The notes under the pieces were generated by a model. It was given only the letters and a program-made list of their open reading frames with translations, was not told where the DNA came from and searched no databases. Positions 50,819 to 62,410 of a DNA stretch of 64,000 bases are shown here, one piece after another (position 1 is the stretch's first letter; every line of letters starts with the position of its first letter). Position numbers and translations under genes: made by a program. Origin of the DNA: Salipiger abyssi (GTDB taxonomy: Bacteria > Pseudomonadota > Alphaproteobacteria > Rhodobacterales > Rhodobacteraceae); the NCBI RefSeq assembly GCF_001975705.1, contig NZ_CP015093.1:1736001-1800000 (forward strand), written 5' to 3'.

Positions 50819-53125
50819 TCAGCGCTTCGTTGCCCGCTGCCGCGTGACCTTGCGCTTGACCTTGGCGTCCTTGCGCTTGGCCTTGACCTCCTTGCGCCGG
50901 GGTGGGCCGCCCGGTTTGCCCCGGCTGCCGGGCCGGCGCCCGCGCGAGGGCCGCCCGGTGCCGCGGCCCTTCGGCAGCTCGGCATCCTCCAGCTCGAGGA
51001 TCTCCAGCCCGATGCCGCCGGTCACCGGCGCGGCATCGGTCAGCCGCACCCGCACGCGCTGGCCCAGCCCGATGATGACGCCGGTATCGGCGCCCATCAG
51101 CGTGCCGGCGTCGCGGTCGAAATGGAAATACTCGTTGCCCAGATTGCGGATCGGCACCAGCCCGTCGGCGCCGGTCTCGTCGAGCTTCACGAACACCCCG
51201 AACTTGGCGATGCCGCTGATGCGCCCGCCGAATTCCGCGCCGATCCGGTCGCTGAGATAGGCGGCGAGATAGCGGTCATTGGTGTCGCGCTCGGCCATCA
51301 TGCTGCGGCGCTCGGTGTCGGAGATATGCTGCCCGATCTGCTCCAGCCGCTCGATCTCCTGCTCGGAGAGCCCGTCATCGCCCCAGCCATGCGCGGTGAT
51401 CAGCCCGCGATGCACGATGAGGTCGGAATAGCGCCGGATCGGTGAGGTGAAATGCGCGTAATTCTGGAGCGCGAGGCCGAAATGGCCGAAATTCTTCGGC
51501 GAGTAATAGGCCTGGGTCATGCTGCGCAGCGTGGCGATATTGATCAGCTCCGCCTCTTCCTTGCCGGCGGCGTCATGCAGCAGCTTGTTGAGATGCGCGG
51601 TCTTCAGCACCTGCCCCTTGGCCAGCGTCAGACCCGCCGCGTCGGCGGTGTCGCGCAAGGATTCCAGCTTGTCGGCGGGCGGCTCCTCATGCACGCGGAA
51701 GAGCAGCGGCGTCTTTTTCGCGATCAGCGTTTCGGCGGCGGCGACATTGGCGAGGATCATGAACTCCTCGATCAGCTTGTGCGCGTCCAGCCGCTCGACG
51801 AAATTCACCGAGGTGACCTTGCCCTCGTCGCTCAGCACCACCTTGCGCTCGGGCAGCTCCAGATCCAGCGGCTGGCGCCTCTCTCGCGCGGCTTTCAGCG
51901 CGCCATAGGCGGCAAAGAGCGGCTTGATCACCGGGTCGAGCAGCGGGCCGGTCTTGTCGTTGGGCTCCCCATCGAACGCCGCCTGCACCTCCTGATAGGT
52001 CAGCGAGGCGGGCGAGCGCATGAGCCCGCGCACGAACCTGTGCGACTTCTTGTTGCCCTCGGCATCCACCACCATGCGCACGGCGATACAGGCGCGCGGC
52101 ACACCTTCGTGCAGCGAGCAGAGATCGCCCGACAGCCGGTCGGGCAGCATCGGCACGACACGGTCGGGGAAATAGGAGGAGTTGCCGCGCGTCTTTGCCT
52201 CGCGGTCGAGCTTTGAGCCGGGCGTGACGTAATAGGCCACATCGGCGATGGCGACCCAGATGATATGGCCGCCCTCGTTCTTCGGGTCGTCGTCGGGCTC
52301 GGCGAAACAGGCGTCGTCATGATCGCGCGCGTCGGCCGGGTCGATGGTGACCAACGGCAGCTCGCGCAGATCGATGCGACCGCTCAGCCCCGCCGGCTTC
52401 TTGCTGTCGGCCTCTTCCAGCACGTCAGGCGGGAAATCGTCGGGAATGCCGTGCTGATGGATCGCGATGAGCGACACCGCCTTGGGCTCGGACGGGTCGC
52501 CCAGCCGCAGCACGATGCGCGCCTTGGGCAGCCCCATGCGCGTGGCGCGGGGGCCGGCCTGTTCGGCCTCGACAAGCTCGCCATCCTTGGCGCCGTGGGT
52601 GGCGTCGGGGCCGACGATCCATTCCTTGTCGGCGCCCTTGTCGATGGGCAGGATGCGCCCGCCCTCGGCATCCTTGCGGAAGATGCCCACCACCTTGCGC
52701 GGGCTGGCGCCGATGCGCCGGATCAGCCGCGCCTCATAGTTGTGATCCGCCTCGTGCACGACCTGAAGCCGCGCGAGGATGCGGTCGCCCTCGCCAAGCG
52801 CCGGATCGGTGGCGCGCGGCACAAAGAGCACCGTGGGTTCCACCCCCTCGCCATGCCATTCCAGCGGCTGGGCAAAGAGATCGCCATTGGCGTCCGGCGC
52901 CTTCATCTGCAACACGCTCACCGGCGGCAGCCGGTCGGGGTCGCGATAGGTCTTCTTGCGTTTTTCCAGATGGCCCTCGTGCTCGAGCTCCTTCAGCAGG
53001 CGCTTGAGGTCGATCCGCGCGGCGCCCTTGATCCCGAAGGCCTTGGCGATGTCGCGCTTGGAGGTCAGGGTCGGGTTCGCGGCGATCCAGTCGAGGATAT
53101 CCGGTTTTGTCGGCAGTTTGCTCAT
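50819..53125 (-). CDS. rnr: Ribonuclease R
   Basis: 768 aa 3'-5' exoribonuclease that degrades structured RNA. N-terminal winged helix (about 10-60), cold-shock domains, RNB catalytic domain with metal site DPADARDHDDACFAE (about residues 270-284) and SYFPDRVVPMLPD, S1 domain (about 640-720), and a strongly basic Lys/Arg tail (RRKEVKAKRKDAKVKRK). Stands alone, 143 bp from the transglycosylase gene. Confidence 0.95.
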   Translation of the reverse strand: MSKLPTKPDILDWIAANPTLTSKRDIAKAFGIKGAARIDLKRLLKELEHEGHLEKRKKTYRDPDRLPPVSVLQMKAPDANGDLFAQPLEWHGEGVEPTVLFVPRATDPALGEGDRILARLQVVHEADHNYEARLIRRIGASPRKVVGIFRKDAEGGRILPIDKGADKEWIVGPDATHGAKDGELVEAEQAGPRATRMGLPKARIVLRLGDPSEPKAVSLIAIHQHGIPDDFPPDVLEEADSKKPAGLSGRIDLRELPLVTIDPADARDHDDACFAEPDDDPKNEGGHIIWVAIADVAYYVTPGSKLDREAKTRGNSSYFPDRVVPMLPDRLSGDLCSLHEGVPRACIAVRMVVDAEGNKKSHRFVRGLMRSPASLTYQEVQAAFDGEPNDKTGPLLDPVIKPLFAAYGALKAARERRQPLDLELPERKVVLSDEGKVTSVNFVERLDAHKLIEEFMILANVAAAETLIAKKTPLLFRVHEEPPADKLESLRDTADAAGLTLAKGQVLKTAHLNKLLHDAAGKEEAELINIATLRSMTQAYYSPKNFGHFGLALQNYAHFTSPIRRYSDLIVHRGLITAHGWGDDGLSEQEIERLEQIGQHISDTERRSMMAERDTNDRYLAAYLSDRIGAEFGGRISGIAKFGVFVKLDETGADGLVPIRNLGNEYFHFDRDAGTLMGADTGVIIGLGQRVRVRLTDAAPVTGGIGLEILELEDAELPKGRGTGRPSRGRRPGSRGKPGGPPRRKEVKAKRKDAKVKRKVTRQRATKR

Positions 53126-53219
53126 GGCCCTGAGCTAGCACGCCGCCGCGCCGCCGTCATGGGCAAACTCGATACCGGCGGCGGCGCGGTGGCGCTTTTC
53201 GGCGGGTGCGTGGCGCGCC

Positions 53220-54620
53220 TCAGCCGCCCGGCGGGCTGCCGGGATCCTGATCGCCCGAGAGATGCAGCGGCACGGCGCGGCATATCTCCTTCAATGCGCC
53301 GCGCAGCCCCTCCTCCAGCGTCGGGTGATAGAAGGGCATGCTCAGCAGCTCCTCCGCCGTCAGCCCCTGCTGGATGGCCAGCGCCAGAAGGTGGCCCATG
53401 TGATCGGCGCCGGGGCAGAACAGATCGGCCCCGATCAGCCGCCCGCGCGGCGCGGCCGCATAGATCCGCGCGACGCCGGTATTCTCGTCATCGACGCGGG
53501 CGCGGCCCTGCGAGCTGTAATCGGCGGTGCCGATCTTGGCGCTCTCGTCCGGGCCCTGGCCGATGCTGACCAGCGGCGGCTCGGTGAAGGTCAGCGACAG
53601 CGGCACCCGGCGGTCGGAGCGCACCACCGCCGGATAGGCCACCGCGTTGCGCCCGGCGATGGCGCCCTCGTCCGAGGCTTCGTGCAGCACCGGGTGCATG
53701 GCGTTGGCGTCGCCCGCCATGAAGATCGGCGCCTCGCCGCATTGCATCGTCGCCTCCGAGACCTCGGGCATGCCCTTGTCGTTCAGCTTGAGCCCCGTCG
53801 CCTCCAGATTGAGCCCCTTCAGGTTCGGCGGGCGACCGGTGGCGACCAGCACCCTGTCGAAAAACTCCGACTGCCCGTCCCAGTCGATCCGCACCTTGCC
53901 CCCCTCTTCGGAGGGCTGCGGATCGCTGCCCAGATGCAGGGCCATCTCCTGCGCCATCGCGTCTTTCAGCGCGTCATGCACCCGCTCGCAGCGCATCTGC
54001 GCCAGCCGCTCCGCCCGGTCGAAGACCGCGACGCGCACGCCCAGCCGGGCCATGGCCTGCGCCAGTTCCAGCCCGATCACGCCCGCGCCGATCACCGCGA
54101 GGCTCTGCGGCAGGTCGTCGAGCTCGAACACCGTCTCGTTGGTCAGCGTCAGGTCGCCGAGCGCGCGATAGGGGCCGGGCACCATCGGGGCCGAGCCGGT
54201 GGCGATCACCACCGCCTTTGCCGAAACGCTGCGCCCGTCATCCAGCTCCAGCGTGGTGGCCGAGGTGAACCGCGCGCGGGCGCGGATGCAGGTGCCCTCG
54301 GGCAGCCGGTCAAAGCCCTTGCGGGTGCCGGCGACAAAGCGGTCGCGTTCTTCGCGGACCCGCTTCATCACCGCGCGCCCGTCGACCGAGACCGGCCCGG
54401 TGCCGATGCCGAACACCCCGGCCTTGCGCGCGCCATGCGCCGCCCGGCCCGCCGCGATCAGCAGCTTGGAGGGCATGCAGCCCACGGTGGCGCAGGTTGT
54501 GCCGGCGAATTCCGGGTCGATGAGCAGGGTGCGCGCGCCGTGTTTGCGCGCGTTGTGTTCGGCGGAAATGCCGGCGGTCCCGGCCCCGATCACCGCCACG
54601 TCACAGGTCAGATCGGCCAT
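53220..54620 (-). CDS. Dihydrolipoyl dehydrogenase-like flavoprotein
   Basis: 466 aa class-I pyridine nucleotide-disulfide oxidoreductase. FAD motif VIGAGTAGISAE, redox pair Cys-x4-Cys in TTCATVGCMPSKLL, NAD motif VIGAGVIGLELAQ, and C-terminal YHPTLEEGL with the active-site His/Glu. No lipoyl or 2-oxo acid dehydrogenase genes lie nearby, so it is not clearly the Lpd of such a complex; a stand-alone disulfide reductase is possible. Confidence 0.85.
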   Translation of the reverse strand: MADLTCDVAVIGAGTAGISAEHNARKHGARTLLIDPEFAGTTCATVGCMPSKLLIAAGRAAHGARKAGVFGIGTGPVSVDGRAVMKRVREERDRFVAGTRKGFDRLPEGTCIRARARFTSATTLELDDGRSVSAKAVVIATGSAPMVPGPYRALGDLTLTNETVFELDDLPQSLAVIGAGVIGLELAQAMARLGVRVAVFDRAERLAQMRCERVHDALKDAMAQEMALHLGSDPQPSEEGGKVRIDWDGQSEFFDRVLVATGRPPNLKGLNLEATGLKLNDKGMPEVSEATMQCGEAPIFMAGDANAMHPVLHEASDEGAIAGRNAVAYPAVVRSDRRVPLSLTFTEPPLVSIGQGPDESAKIGTADYSSQGRARVDDENTGVARIYAAAPRGRLIGADLFCPGADHMGHLLALAIQQGLTAEELLSMPFYHPTLEEGLRGALKEICRAVPLHLSGDQDPGSPPGG

Positions 54621-54726
54621 GATGTCCTCTTTTCCCTATCAGTTAGCGGCAGAGTGCCCCGCGACAACGGCGCCGGAAACGGCAAAGGCGCCCTGTCGCC
54701 TGCGACAGGAAGACCCAGGCGGCGGC

Positions 54727-55875
54727 TCAGACGGTGAAATAGTCGCGCAGGATCCGCGTGTAGATCGCCTTGAGCTGGCGGATCTGCTCCACGGGGACGG
54801 ATTCATCGATCTGGTGCATGGTCTTGCCCACGAGGCCGAATTCCACCACCGGGCAGTGATCCTTGACGAAGCGCGCATCCGAGGTGCCGCCGGTGGTCGA
54901 CAGCTCGGGCCGGCGCCCGGTTTCCGCCTCCACCGCGCCGGAGACCAGATCCGAGAGCGGCCCGGGCGGGGTGAGAAAGCTCTCGCCCGAGATCTTGATT
55001 GCGACCTCGGTTGTGGTGCCGAATTCCGCATCGAGTTTTGCCGCCTCGGCTGTCAGCCAGTCGCTGAGCCCGGCGCCGGTATGGGCATCGTTGAAGCGGA
55101 TATTGACCGTGCCGCGCGTCTGCGCCGGGATCACGTTGGTGGCCGGGTTGCCGGTGTCGATGGTCACCACCGCCAGCGTCGAGGCGTCGAAATGCGCGGT
55201 GCCCTCGTCGAGCGGGTGCGAGGCGAGCCGGTCCATCAGCCGCGCCATGGCGGGCATCGGGTTCAGCGCGCGATGCGGATAGGCGGCATGGCCCTGCCGC
55301 CCGGTCACGGTGAACCAGGCGTTCATCGAGCCGCGCCGCCCGATCTTGATCATCTCGCCCATCTCGCTGGGGCAGGTGGGCTCGCCCACCAGGCAGACCG
55401 ACATGCGCTCGCCCTCGGTCTCCATCCAGTCGAGCAGCGCCACGGTGCCGTCCACCGCGTCGCCCTCCTCGTCGCCGGTGATCGCCAGCACGAGGGCGCC
55501 GTCGGGCGGCGTGTCACGGACGAAATCCACCGCCGCCGCCGCAAAGGCCGCGACGCCCGATTTCATATCGGTGGCGCCGCGCCCGTAGAGGATGCCGTCG
55601 CGGATCTCGGCACCGAAGGGATCGGCGCTCCAGGCGGCCAGATCGCCGACCGGCACCACATCGGTGTGGCCGTTGAAGCCGAAGCTCTTCGCATGGCCCT
55701 TGTCGCCCCAGCGCGCAAAGAGATTGGCGATGCCGCCCCGGTCGACCCGCGTGCAGACAAAGCCCGCCCCCTCCAGAAGCGTCTGAAGCAAGCTCAGCGC
55801 GCCGCCCTCCTCGGGGGTGACCGAGGGGCAGCGGATCAGGTCTGCGGTCAGTTGAACGGGGTCGGTTGCGGTCAT
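54727..55875 (-). CDS. dapE: Succinyl-diaminopimelate desuccinylase
   Basis: 382 aa Zn-dependent M20-family enzyme of the lysine/meso-DAP path. Metal-site blocks: [39 protein letters not shown] with the catalytic Glu, and the C-terminal GGTSDARF. Start 55875 (MTATDPVQL) is the normal DapE N-terminus; the longer frame has none. Partner dapD lies 3 kb away on the same strand with unrelated genes between. Confidence 0.95.
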   Translation of the reverse strand: MTATDPVQLTADLIRCPSVTPEEGGALSLLQTLLEGAGFVCTRVDRGGIANLFARWGDKGHAKSFGFNGHTDVVPVGDLAAWSADPFGAEIRDGILYGRGATDMKSGVAAFAAAAVDFVRDTPPDGALVLAITGDEEGDAVDGTVALLDWMETEGERMSVCLVGEPTCPSEMGEMIKIGRRGSMNAWFTVTGRQGHAAYPHRALNPMPAMARLMDRLASHPLDEGTAHFDASTLAVVTIDTGNPATNVIPAQTRGTVNIRFNDAHTGAGLSDWLTAEAAKLDAEFGTTTEVAIKISGESFLTPPGPLSDLVSGAVEAETGRRPELSTTGGTSDARFVKDHCPVVEFGLVGKTMHQIDESVPVEQIRQLKAIYTRILRDYFTV

Positions 55876-56090
55876 CTGGTCTGTCTCCGAAAGCTGTGAT
55901 GCGATGGCTACCCCGCCACGCGGCGAAGGGCAAATGTCATGAAACCCCGCGCAGCCAAGCCCCGCCCCCTTACGCGAGGGGAAGGGGTGTGCTACCAATA
56001 GGTTAATAAAGAACAGGCAGAGCAAGCCGCTGGCATGTCCCGCAGGAGCGAGGAGCAGGGTCGCGGAGAACAGGGCACCGGGAACACCGC

Positions 56091-57164
56091 ATGAGCTGGA
56101 TCGCCATCGCGGGCGGCGAGCGCCGCTGGACCGACGAGCGCGTTTTCGACGCCGCTCTGCGCCCGCGCGACCAGCTGCTGTCGCGCGGCTCGCTGCTGAT
56201 CGAGACGCGGCTGTCTGCGGAGGGAAAGCCGCAGACCCTGCTGTCTTACGAGCGCAGCCATCCCTGGCCGGGGGCGCTGTCGTTGCAGGCGCTGCCCGGC
56301 GGCAGCATCGTGCTGATTGTCAGCCAGGGCGCCGATGTGTTCCACACCCTGCTGGAGTATCCGGCGGATGCGCGCACCGATGTGCTGCGGGTCACCTATA
56401 GCTGGGACTCGACGCAGCGCTGGGGCCGGCTGGCGCTGGAACGGCCGGAAAGCGACACCGTGGCATTGCGCGAGACCCCGCCCCCGCCGCCGCTGGTGCT
56501 GGAGGATATCCACACCATGGTGCGGCGCCCGCAGCTCTGCCGGACCGATCCCGATGTGGTGTATTTCGCGGTCTCCGACGAGATCGAGCCGGTCGGGCCG
56601 ATGCCGGCGCTGCTGGGCGATATTCCGGTGGCCACGCCGCAGGGGGCGCGGCAGGTCAGGGATCTGCGCTGCGGCGACACCGTGCAGACCCGCGACAGCG
56701 GCGTCGTGCCGGTGCTGCACCGCGCCAGCCGTTTGGTGCCGGCGCTGGGCTCGTTCCGGCCCATAAGGCTGCGCGCGCCCTATCTGGGCCTGCGCCGCGA
56801 CATCGTGGTGACGCCGCATCAGCGACTGGTGATCGGTGGCTCCGAGGTCGAATACATCTTCGGTCGCGAGGCGGTGCTGGTGCCGGCGCTGAGCCTGGTC
56901 AACGGCTTTGCCGCCGTCGAGGAAGACGGCCCGCTGACGATGCGCTATCACAATCTGCTGCTGCCCACGCATGACGCCTTCATCGCCGCCGGCGCGGCGC
57001 TGGAAAGCCTCTATGTCGGGCGCCTGCGCCGCTATCGCGACCGGGTCGCCGCCTCGGTGCTGGCGGAGTGTCCGTCGGGGCTTTTGCCCGAGCAGCACCG
57101 GGCGGGTTATCAGGTGCTCGGACCCTTCGAGGCGATCACGCTCGCCGAGGCGCGGGCGGCCTAG
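56091..57164 (+). CDS. Hint-domain protein (Hint_2 type)
   Basis: 357 aa. The C-terminal half holds a Hint-fold module: [20 protein letters not shown] (about 185-205), [24 protein letters not shown]. In most bacterial relatives the module begins CFTxGT; here the place reads [10 protein letters not shown], with no Cys, so self-cleavage is unlikely. The N-terminal half (1-180) is unrelated to known domains I can name; no signal peptide. Many Rhodobacterales carry such proteins; function unknown. The end overlaps the convergent next gene by 4 bp. Confidence 0.75.
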   Translation: MSWIAIAGGERRWTDERVFDAALRPRDQLLSRGSLLIETRLSAEGKPQTLLSYERSHPWPGALSLQALPGGSIVLIVSQGADVFHTLLEYPADARTDVLRVTYSWDSTQRWGRLALERPESDTVALRETPPPPPLVLEDIHTMVRRPQLCRTDPDVVYFAVSDEIEPVGPMPALLGDIPVATPQGARQVRDLRCGDTVQTRDSGVVPVLHRASRLVPALGSFRPIRLRAPYLGLRRDIVVTPHQRLVIGGSEVEYIFGREAVLVPALSLVNGFAAVEEDGPLTMRYHNLLLPTHDAFIAAGAALESLYVGRLRRYRDRVAASVLAECPSGLLPEQHRAGYQVLGPFEAITLAEARAA

Positions 57165-57493
57165 CCTTCGTTGAAGAACGGCGTGATTTGCGCCACGATC
57201 ACCGAGTTTTCCTCCAGCGCGCGCGCCATGAGCTCCTGCTCGTCCGCCTCGATCTCGTGCCCCTGGGCGCGGCGCTCCTCTTCGGTGCCGTAGCCGGTCA
57301 CATCGAGCGGCGACAGCTCTGCCTGTTTCAGGATCGCCACGGTCTCGCGCACGGCCTCGGCCTCGTCGACGCCGCTGGCATAGCACATCAGAGCCGCGCC
57401 GGTGGCGCCCTCGGGTAGCCCGTCGCCCGCCTTGCGGCCGACCTCGACCAACAGGGTGTAGACGCGCTGCTTGGATGGTTTCTTTGCCGCCAT
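57161..57493 (-). CDS. Small acidic protein, unknown function
   Basis: 110 aa, soluble, probably helical, with an acidic middle (EEERRAQGHEIEADEQELM). Start 57493 (MAAKKPSKQRVYTLLVEV) is chosen as a clean N-terminus; the frame is open 33 codons upstream without support. It converges on the Hint-protein gene and shares its last 4 bases. No family recognised. Confidence 0.6.
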   Translation of the reverse strand: MAAKKPSKQRVYTLLVEVGRKAGDGLPEGATGAALMCYASGVDEAEAVRETVAILKQAELSPLDVTGYGTEEERRAQGHEIEADEQELMARALEENSVIVAQITPFFNEG

Positions 57494-57554
57494 GGCCGTG
57501 TCTCCCGCGATTGCGGGCGGGATGCGGCAGGGGGCGGGTACTGTCAAGCCCCGC

Positions 57555-58586
57555 TCAGCCGGCAAAGAGCTCCACCGCCACCGCGCAGCCATAGACCGCC
57601 ATCATCAGCACGCTTTCGATGCCGATCCGTGCCGGGCCCCGGCGCTGGCGCAGGATCAGCCCGCCGAGCAGGATCGCGGTCATCAGCATGCCCGTGGCCA
57701 GCCAGTAGAGATCGGTCATGCCCACCGCCTGAAAGATCGAGCCGTCGCGATAGGCGATGTCGGAGAAGACCAGGAACAGCGTGTCGAAGGTGTTGCCGCC
57801 GATGATCCCGCCCACGGCGAGTTGCAGTGCCCCTCGGCGCACCGCCACCATCGTTGTCACCAGCTCGGGCAGCGAGGTGATCACCGCCGTGATCAGCGCG
57901 CCGACGAGGCTTGAGGTCAGGCCGAAGCGGGTGATGAAGGTGCTGCCGATCTGGCTGATGACCCAGCCCGCGAGCCCCATCAGCGCCACCAGCGCGGCAA
58001 AGATCAGCGCCGGGCGCAGCACCGGGGCGCCGGGGGCGTTGTCGGCTTCAGGTTCGTCGTGGCGGGTGTCGCGGGTCTCGACCGGGCGCCACATCGGGCG
58101 CTTGCCGACCTCGGCTGAAAGCTTCACGCCGGAGAGATAGGCCAGAAACATCACGATCGAGACCGGGTGCACGCCGGCAAAGGCGATATCCGGTCCGGCC
58201 ATGGCGGCGACGGGCAGGCTCAGCAGGATGAGCAGCATGACCGCCTGAAACAGGTTGGCGGGCTCGGCGGCGGCATGTTCGAGATTGGCGTTGCGGTGCA
58301 GCAGGTCGGCGATGGCGAGGAACAGCGTCTGCGCCGCGATGCCGCCCACCGCGTTGGAGACGGCAAAGCTGGCATCGCCCCCCGCGGCGCCGGTCACCGA
58401 GACCACGACGCCCGAAAGCGAGGTCGCGCCACCCAGCAGCACGCCGCCGGCCAGCGCCTCGCCCAGCCGCGTGCGGTCGGCGATCACATCGGCCAGTGCC
58501 GTCGCCCGGATCGAGGCCGCAACGACCAGCGCGCCCGCCAGGGCAAAGAGCCCCAGCAGGAGCGGAAGGGAAAGCTCCTGGATCAC
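57555..58586 (-). CDS. CaCA-family cation antiporter
   Basis: 343 aa inner-membrane protein with about ten helices and the two inverted alpha-repeats of Na+/Ca2+-type exchangers: GGATSLSGVVVSVTGAAGG with SNAVGGIAAQTLF in the first half, and TAVITSLPELVTTMVAVRRG with GGIIGGNTFDTLF in the second. A charged cytoplasmic loop (about 165-190) parts the halves. Likely exchanges Ca2+ or another cation for Na+ or H+. It is 3 bp downstream of the GlsB/YeaQ gene and probably shares its transcript. Confidence 0.87.
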   Translation of the reverse strand: MIQELSLPLLLGLFALAGALVVAASIRATALADVIADRTRLGEALAGGVLLGGATSLSGVVVSVTGAAGGDASFAVSNAVGGIAAQTLFLAIADLLHRNANLEHAAAEPANLFQAVMLLILLSLPVAAMAGPDIAFAGVHPVSIVMFLAYLSGVKLSAEVGKRPMWRPVETRDTRHDEPEADNAPGAPVLRPALIFAALVALMGLAGWVISQIGSTFITRFGLTSSLVGALITAVITSLPELVTTMVAVRRGALQLAVGGIIGGNTFDTLFLVFSDIAYRDGSIFQAVGMTDLYWLATGMLMTAILLGGLILRQRRGPARIGIESVLMMAVYGCAVAVELFAG

Positions 58587-58589
58587 GTT

Positions 58590-58835
58590 TTAGCGGCGCA
58601 TCCGGCGCGCGGCCCAGATCAGCAGGCTGGCGCCGGCGGTGCCGACCACAAGCTGCGGAATCCAGCTATTGGCGGCGTAGATGCCCAGCAGCGAGAGCAG
58701 CGCGTTCAGCACCACGGCGCCGACAATGCCCAGCACGATATTCAGCAAAAGACCGGTATCGGCCTTCATGATCATGCTGGCGATCCAGCCGGCGAGCCCG
58801 CCGACGATGATGGATGCAAGAAGTCCCAGGCCCAT
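58590..58835 (-). CDS. GlsB/YeaQ/YmgE family small membrane protein
   Basis: 81 aa with three hydrophobic segments and glycine-rich helices (IIVGGLAGWIASMIMK; NIVLGIVGAVVLNALLSLLG), typical of the transglycosylase-associated protein family, often linked to stress. Start 58835 follows a GGGGG stretch. Upstream in-frame sequence to 59585 belongs to the antisense of dapD and is rejected. Stop is 3 bp before the antiporter start. Confidence 0.85.
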   Translation of the reverse strand: MGLGLLASIIVGGLAGWIASMIMKADTGLLLNIVLGIVGAVVLNALLSLLGIYAANSWIPQLVVGTAGASLLIWAARRMRR

Positions 58836-58933
58836 AGCGCCCCCGCTGTGAATTGCTGTCGTCGCAACCCAACGGCGGGAGGGGCGGAGCGGTTCCCGCG
58901 CCACCGCTCGGGCGGCGCGGGAGATGCCGCGGA

Positions 58934-59761
<828 letters not shown>

Positions 59762-59792
59762 GAGCGTCTCCTCGTGCGATCCGGTTTCAAGC

Positions 59793-59821
59793 CCTATAGC
59801 GGGCCGCCCGGGCCTCGGCAA
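59793..59821 (-). promoter_or_regulatory. Candidate dapD promoter
   Basis: Minus strand TTGCCG (59821-59816), 17-bp spacer, TATAGG (59798-59793), leaving a leader of about 25-30 nt. Nothing else is seen in the 271-bp spacer 59762-60032. Confidence 0.5.
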
Positions 59822-60032
59822 CGCATGCCTTTTGCGTGATGGGCCGAAGCCTCCCGCGCGGGGTCGGAAATTGGTTTCCGGGGAGAGCGTGGGCACGGTC
59901 ACAAACACGGCACTGGGCCGCAGAGCCCCCGTTATCCCGGTGATCCCCGCGGCGGCGCTTTCGCAGGGCATCGCGACTGCGCCGCGGCCACTGGGTGCGC
60001 CCCGCCAGATCGCCGGCACCCCAAGCTTGGCC

Positions 60033-62180
60033 TCATTCCGCCGCCATATGCATCGCGGTTTGCGCGCCGTGTCCCGGCAGCCGGAATTTGCCCACGACGC
60101 CGACCAGCATGTCGGCCTCCACCCGCAGCTTGTGGCTGACCGTCTCCATATCGTGCAGCGCGGCGGCGTTCTGCTGGACATCCTTGTCGATGGCGCCGAC
60201 CGCTGTGTTGATCTGGTGGACGTTGCTCGATTGCTCCTCCGACGTGGTGGAGATGTAGGAGACCTGTTCCACGAACTGTTCGACCGTTTCCTGGATCGCC
60301 TTCAGCGAGGCGGAGGAGGCCGAGACCAGCTCGACCCCTTCGCTGACATGGGCATTGCTGCTTTTGATGACGCTGTTGATCTCGCTGGCGGCATCGGTGG
60401 CCCGCTGCGCCAGCCCGCGCACCTCTTGTGCGACGATGGCAAAGCCGCGCCCGGCCTCGCCCGCGCGGGCGGCCTCGACCCCGGCATTGAGCGCGAGCAG
60501 GTTGGTCTGAAAGGCGACATCGTCGATCAGACCGGTGATGCGGCTGATGGAGGCGGAGGAGTCCTCGATCCGCTTGATCGCCTCCAGCGCGCTTTCGGCG
60601 ACGCTGCGGGTCTCGTTGGCGCGGGTGCGCGCCGTGCCCAAAGACTGCTCTGCGCCCTGGGCGCTGCGCGCGGTCTCCTTGACCTGCTCGGTGAGCATTT
60701 GCAGCGCGGCGGCGCTTTCCTCCAGCGAGGCGGCGGAGTTCTGGCTGCGCCGCGACACCGCGCCCGAGGCGGCGGTGATCTCGGTGGCGGTGGCGTTCAG
60801 CATGCCGCAACTGTCGGAGAGTTGCTGCACCGTATCGGTGAGATTGGCCACCAGCCCGTCGATCGAGCGCGAAATCTCCTCAAACACGCCCTTTTGCCCC
60901 TTGGCCATGGTGACGGTCAGATCGCCATCGGCCAGCGCGTCGAGCACATTGCGGATATCGCCGAGCCCTTTCTCGGCGGCGGCGCCGATGGCGTTGACGC
61001 CATGCACCAGCTCCGTGGCGCCGCTGCCCTCTTCCGGTTCCGGCAGCCGCTTGGAGAAATTGCCCTCGGCACAGGCACGGATCACCTCTGAAATGGACTG
61101 GTCGAGCGAGGCCTTGGAGGCGAGCTCCTGGCGGAACCGTTCCACCGCCGCGCCGATGGCGGCGGTTTCGGCAATGCGCGATCCCGCGATGCGCGAGGAG
61201 AAATCCCCCGCGCGCATCTTTTCCAGCGCGATCTGGATGGCGCGCAGCGGTCGGGAGATCACCATCGACAGCGCAACCGCGAGAAACAGGAAAAGCGCGA
61301 TGCCCGCCGCGGCCGAGGCCATTGCCGCGGCCTGTGTGCGCAGCGTCGCGGCGGTTCCCGCCTCCAGCGTCGTCGCCGCGTTGGCGATGGCGCTCTCGTG
61401 CAGGGTGCGCAATAGCGGTTCGGTCTCCTCATAGAGCCTCGACAGCTCTTCGCGGACCGCGCCTTCGGCGAGGCGTTCCTCGACGAACATCGTAAAGGCC
61501 TGCTGGTAGGTGGTCAGCAACTCGTCAATCTCGCGTCGCTGGGTCGCGGAGGTGTAATAGCTGGCGGGAAACGCCTGAAATTCCTCGACCCGGGCAGTGA
61601 GGCGGTCGAGATATTTCGGATCGCCGCGCATGATGAAATCCTTCTCGTGCCGGCGCATCATCAGCATCTTGACCTGCATTTCCGGCATGCCGATGGCGTT
61701 CAGCGCGGTTTCGACCTCGTGCACGGCGCGGCGCAGCTCGCCTTGCAGGCCGCTTTCCTCGTCGAGCCCGAGCCGGCGGTTGCTGGCTACCAGAGCGGCG
61801 AAACGGTCCTGATAGGCCTGCATCTTTGCAGTCGCGGTTTCGAGCTGCGGCAGCAGCTCCGTCATGCCACCGTCGCTTTGCAGCAGGCCATGTAGCTGGT
61901 CGGCATCGTCGAACAGGTCGGACAGGGCCGCTGCGTGGCGATCAATATACTGATCCTCGAGGCGCAGGAGAAAATCCTTCTCGGCGCGTCGTGCCTCGAG
62001 AAAGGCGATGTCCATCTCGGTCACGATATCGGCCAGGCTTTCCGCCTGCCGGACATTGCCGTCGATGGTGTCGCGACGCTCCTTCACATGCTGCATCGCG
62101 ATGACGAGGCCGATCATGACCGCACCCGCCAGGCCGACGACGGTCAGAATCGCGGTTCGGATGGGGACGGTGGTGCGCAT
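60033..62180 (-). CDS. Methyl-accepting chemotaxis protein with HBM-type sensor
   Basis: 715 aa. Membrane helix near residues 9-29, a periplasmic helical sensor (about 35-270) with two KDF-type repeats ([20 protein letters not shown] and [19 protein letters not shown]), the pattern of helical bimodular (HBM) sensors, a second helix (about 280-305), HAMP region(s) and a cytoplasmic signalling domain with tip [19 protein letters not shown] receptors bind polyamines or organic acids in other species; ligand here unknown. Single gene; no che genes next to it. Confidence 0.9.
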   Translation of the reverse strand: MRTTVPIRTAILTVVGLAGAVMIGLVIAMQHVKERRDTIDGNVRQAESLADIVTEMDIAFLEARRAEKDFLLRLEDQYIDRHAAALSDLFDDADQLHGLLQSDGGMTELLPQLETATAKMQAYQDRFAALVASNRRLGLDEESGLQGELRRAVHEVETALNAIGMPEMQVKMLMMRRHEKDFIMRGDPKYLDRLTARVEEFQAFPASYYTSATQRREIDELLTTYQQAFTMFVEERLAEGAVREELSRLYEETEPLLRTLHESAIANAATTLEAGTAATLRTQAAAMASAAAGIALFLFLAVALSMVISRPLRAIQIALEKMRAGDFSSRIAGSRIAETAAIGAAVERFRQELASKASLDQSISEVIRACAEGNFSKRLPEPEEGSGATELVHGVNAIGAAAEKGLGDIRNVLDALADGDLTVTMAKGQKGVFEEISRSIDGLVANLTDTVQQLSDSCGMLNATATEITAASGAVSRRSQNSAASLEESAAALQMLTEQVKETARSAQGAEQSLGTARTRANETRSVAESALEAIKRIEDSSASISRITGLIDDVAFQTNLLALNAGVEAARAGEAGRGFAIVAQEVRGLAQRATDAASEINSVIKSSNAHVSEGVELVSASSASLKAIQETVEQFVEQVSYISTTSEEQSSNVHQINTAVGAIDKDVQQNAAALHDMETVSHKLRVEADMLVGVVGKFRLPGHGAQTAMHMAAE

Positions 62181-62304
62181 GAGGGGCGGATTCCTTCGTA
62201 GCCGGGGTTTCGGTTGCGCAGCCTAAACGCCCAAAAGATAACGAAGCATGAAGCCTGGAGCAGTCTCTTGCCGGTCACCTGTGCGCGCGCGTGAAACGCC
62301 CCTC

Positions 62305-62333
62305 TTGCGGAATCGAATCGCGAGGCGTATATG
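62305..62333 (+). promoter_or_regulatory. Candidate promoter of the rimP-nusA operon
   Basis: TTGCGG (62305-62310), 17-bp spacer, TATATG (62328-62333). Leader to the rimP ATG would be about 95 nt. Confidence 0.55.
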
Positions 62334-62386
62334 CCCTTCAACAGCGGCGCGTCGGGGTCTTCTCCGAGGTTCCACCGGGAAAGATC

Positions 62387-62410
62387 GACGGGCCGCGCGC
62401 CCGTTTTTTT
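62387..62410 (+). terminator. Terminator-like hairpin in the rimP leader (possible attenuator)
   Basis: ACGGGC (62388-62393), loop CGCGC, GCCCGT (62399-62404) and an unbroken run of seven Ts (62404-62410). It stands between the candidate promoter and rimP, 24 bp before the ATG, so transcription would have to read through it. Confidence 0.65.

Noticed and set aside
53220..54620. Mercuric reductase
   Set aside because: Lacks the N-terminal metal-binding domain and the C-terminal Cys pair of MerA.
56640..56900. Intein within the Hint-domain gene
   Set aside because: No splice-junction residues (no N-terminal Cys, no HN-Cys/Ser end) and no split host protein; it is a stand-alone Hint module.
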